From the NCBI GenBank assembly GCA_947440895.1, contig CANETO010000006.1, forward strand, positions 1 to 15,907: a stretch of DNA of 15,907 nt, in the 5' to 3' direction. How positions within the stretch are numbered: the stretch's first letter is position 1; every line of letters begins with the position of its first letter. The notes under the pieces are model-generated. The model had not been told where the DNA came from. It saw only the letters and a list, made by a program, of their open reading frames with translations, and searched no databases. Shown here piece by piece: positions 14,377 through 15,907 of this stretch. The position numbers were made by a program, and so were the translations under genes. Source of the stretch: Planctomycetaceae bacterium. GTDB lineage: Bacteria; Planctomycetota; Planctomycetia; Pirellulales; UBA1268.

Positions 14377-14856
14377 ATGGCCCTAACACTCGACTGCTGC
14401 GCGAAACTCCTGTCACAGGAGCGGGTGCGTCATCATGTTGATCTTGAACAGTCGCTGATTCGTGTGGTGTTCGTCACGCGGCACTACCGCAACCTGCGGG
14501 GCGAACGGCTGGTGATCGCCCAGATTGCGACACCTGACGATGGGCGGCGGTGTCGGATCACGATCGAGCGGGCATTCGACCCCGGTCCCAATGCGGCGGC
14601 AACCTGCCTGGCACTCTGCAAGGCGGCTGCCGATACGCCACTGGTTGGTGTGGAATTCGACGCGGAGTGCGAGAATCTCCGCATGGTGGTCGAGACTCTG
14701 GTCGAGGATGGTGGGCTGACACGTCGGCAACTCTTGTCGATGGTCAATTCCCTCGTCGAGGCGGCTGAGTCCTGGCAGGCGGCGGCTGACGCAATCGACA
14801 CGAGGGCACCGGTCGCAGGCCGGTCACGGGCACATAAAACCCAGGATGCGGCCTGA
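14377..14856 (+). CDS. Small YbjN-like hypothetical protein
   Basis: This is a 159-residue soluble protein without signal peptide or membrane segment. Its order (helix ALTLDCCAKLLSQE, then strands HHVDLEQSLIRVVFVT and RLVIAQIATP, a further strand RCRITIERAF, helix AATCLALCKAA, strand VGVEFDAECENLRMVVETLVE, and final helix) resembles the YbjN / type III secretion chaperone-like fold. The assignment is by pattern only, and the function of that family is poorly known. The ATG at 14377 has GGAG with six bases between, a good start. The open frame further upstream lacks a better start. The last 25 residues are polar and probably flexible. It stands alone between the sigma factor (divergent) and the WYL regulator (same strand, 341 nt away). 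Confidence 0.72.
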   Translation: MALTLDCCAKLLSQERVRHHVDLEQSLIRVVFVTRHYRNLRGERLVIAQIATPDDGRRCRITIERAFDPGPNAAATCLALCKAAADTPLVGVEFDAECENLRMVVETLVEDGGLTRRQLLSMVNSLVEAAESWQAAADAIDTRAPVAGRSRAHKTQDAA

Positions 14857-15197
14857 GAACAGGTTTTTCGCAGCCTGCCCCGCCAGAAGGCACTCTTTTT
14901 AGAATGCCTTCATCCTTCACGACATCCCGCCTTCCTAGGGATTGGACCCGACTGTCTTCGGCCGGTAGACTGCCTCTTTAGACGGGTTCATCGTGAAGGG
15001 GCGACCAAGGGTGCCGACCTGAGCGACATATTTCCTCAGCCTCCCTCCCCGCGGGCCGAAGTGGGCCAGCCGACGAATCTGTCGCCCGGCTTGCTCTCAC
15101 CGTCACGCCGTTCGGTTTTGTCTCGTGGGCAGGTTCCGAATCTTGTCCCGGCGGTAGCGTGCCAGCTGACACCCTACGAACGACTAACACCAACGAA
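14857..15197. other. 341-nt gap between the YbjN-like gene and the WYL regulator
   Basis: No frame here shows family motifs; a minus-strand frame across 14978-15265 is low quality and overlaps the regulator start. The gap holds the hairpin at 14886-14911. I see no convincing promoter box or operator palindrome for the regulator. Confidence 0.5.
14886..14911 (+). terminator. Hairpin after the YbjN-like gene
   Basis: Two 11-nt arms, GAAGGCACTCT and AGAATGCCTTC, pair with one mismatch around a TTTT loop, 29 nt after the stop at 14856. No T-tract follows the stem, so it is either a weak terminator or an RNA 3'-end structure. Confidence 0.45.
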
Positions 15198-15907
15198 ATG
15201 ACACCGAACTTCTCCCGCCATGAGCAGTTTCTCCGCATCTTCGCCCTCCTCGAAATCCTCTCCACAACCCGACAGCCGCTGGAAGATCAGTCCCTGATCG
15301 CCATGCTGAAGGAGCGGCTCGGTCTCTCGCGGCTGTCGTCCCGCACATTGCATCGCGACTGCGACTTCCTGATCTCCTGCGGCTATCCCATCGACCACAC
15401 ATCGCTGCCAGGCAACCGCAAGTATGGTTGGCAACTCTCAAAGCTCGCGGCCTCCGGGAGACAGATCCCGAACGAGCCGCTCACGCTGCTCGAACTTGTC
15501 GCCTTCTCCATGGGCCGTGACCTGCTGCGAGCCTTTGAGGGCACGGTGCTCTGGACAGGGATCGAGTCGCTACGGCACAAGATCGAGCGGGAAGTGCCGC
15601 CAGCCATGCTCGACCAGCTCAAGGAGGCCAGGCAGGTGTTTCATGTTGAGGGGGGCGATCCATCCCGCTATGCCGCGCGGCCCCGGCTGATCTCGACGTT
15701 GAGCGACGCCATCAGCAAATGCCGAGAGTTGGAGATCGAGGTCCGGGCTGAGGCGGACGACCAGACCGTGCGGTATCGCCTCCAGCCCCAGCGACTGGTG
15801 ATCCGGCCGCCGCTGGTGCAACTCGTTGGCTTTCCTTCCGACAGGCCCCGCGGCGAGAAGCCCGTGCTGCTCGATATCGCGAGGATCGAGAAGGTGACGC
15901 CGCTGGA
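15198..15907 (+). CDS. WYL-domain transcriptional regulator (partial, C terminus off the right edge)
   Basis: A total of 236 codons are open to the window end. Residues about 8-70 form a winged helix-turn-helix: ALLEILSTTRQPLE, then LSSRTLHRDCDFLISCGYPI, the DeoR/YafY pattern with the recognition helix at SRTLHRD. Residues about 95-140 form the linker helices (LTLLELVAFSMGRDLL). From about 160, the WYL domain begins: LISTLSDAISKCRELEIEVRA, then the strand YRLQPQRLVIRPPLVQLVGF and LLDIARIEKVTPLD, where the family has P-LV-R-G-WYLVG and I-L-RI--V. The central WYL tripeptide is replaced by VQL. WYL regulators sense ligands or nucleic acids and often control stress or defence genes; any target would lie outside the window. 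The ATG at 15198 lacks a clear ribosome-binding site. Confidence 0.85.
   Translation, partial: MTPNFSRHEQFLRIFALLEILSTTRQPLEDQSLIAMLKERLGLSRLSSRTLHRDCDFLISCGYPIDHTSLPGNRKYGWQLSKLAASGRQIPNEPLTLLELVAFSMGRDLLRAFEGTVLWTGIESLRHKIEREVPPAMLDQLKEARQVFHVEGGDPSRYAARPRLISTLSDAISKCRELEIEVRAEADDQTVRYRLQPQRLVIRPPLVQLVGFPSDRPRGEKPVLLDIARIEKVTPL

Noticed and set aside
1..15907. CRISPR array, tRNA, rRNA, transposase, integrase or attachment site
   Set aside because: I saw no regularly spaced repeats, no tRNA- or rRNA-like sequence and no mobile-element protein on either strand.

Overview
The window looks like a chromosomal stretch of a GC-rich bacterium, most likely a planctomycete. This rests on weak or absent Shine-Dalgarno sites before several genes, the long DabA form, an ECF-type sigma factor of unusual sequence and a SpoIIE-type response regulator. 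It is an inference from gene content and base use, because no rRNA or other marker is present. I see no tRNA, rRNA, CRISPR array, insertion sequence or integrase.

Left part, minus strand (about 2635 down to 1): a co-oriented cluster in the order divergent DUF2294 (MpsC-like) protein, CsrA with a C-terminal extension, a second MpsC-like protein, then a response regulator fused to a PP2C/SpoIIE phosphatase that runs off the left edge. Upstream of the cluster, 2636-3116 is non-coding. It holds a consensus TATAAT box and a very strong intrinsic terminator, both on the minus strand. This suggests either a small RNA of about 165 nt or a terminator-controlled leader.

Centre, plus strand (3117-13203): a third MpsC-like protein, then five tightly packed genes: dabA (DUF2309/MpsB), dabB (NuoL-like/MpsA), a second membrane antiporter-like subunit (NuoM-like), a HerA/FtsK-type ATPase with a coiled-coil C terminus, and purU. 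The last five overlap or abut (ATGA, ATGA, TGAATG, TGATG), so they are probably translationally coupled. DabA and DabB form the energy-coupled inorganic-carbon uptake complex, also described as the membrane-potential-generating MpsAB system. DUF2294 is the MpsC family. The locus is therefore an expanded mps/DAB cluster with an extra antiporter-like subunit, three MpsC-like proteins, an ATPase and a one-carbon enzyme.

Right part: a minus-strand ECF-like sigma factor (13344-14099) convergent with purU, then on the plus strand a small YbjN-like protein (14377-14856), a hairpin-containing gap, and a WYL-domain transcriptional regulator cut by the right edge.

The most interesting aspects are the composition and coupling of the DAB/Mps operon, the altered ion-path residues of its third subunit, and the csrA/MpsC/phosphatase cluster facing it across a structured leader.
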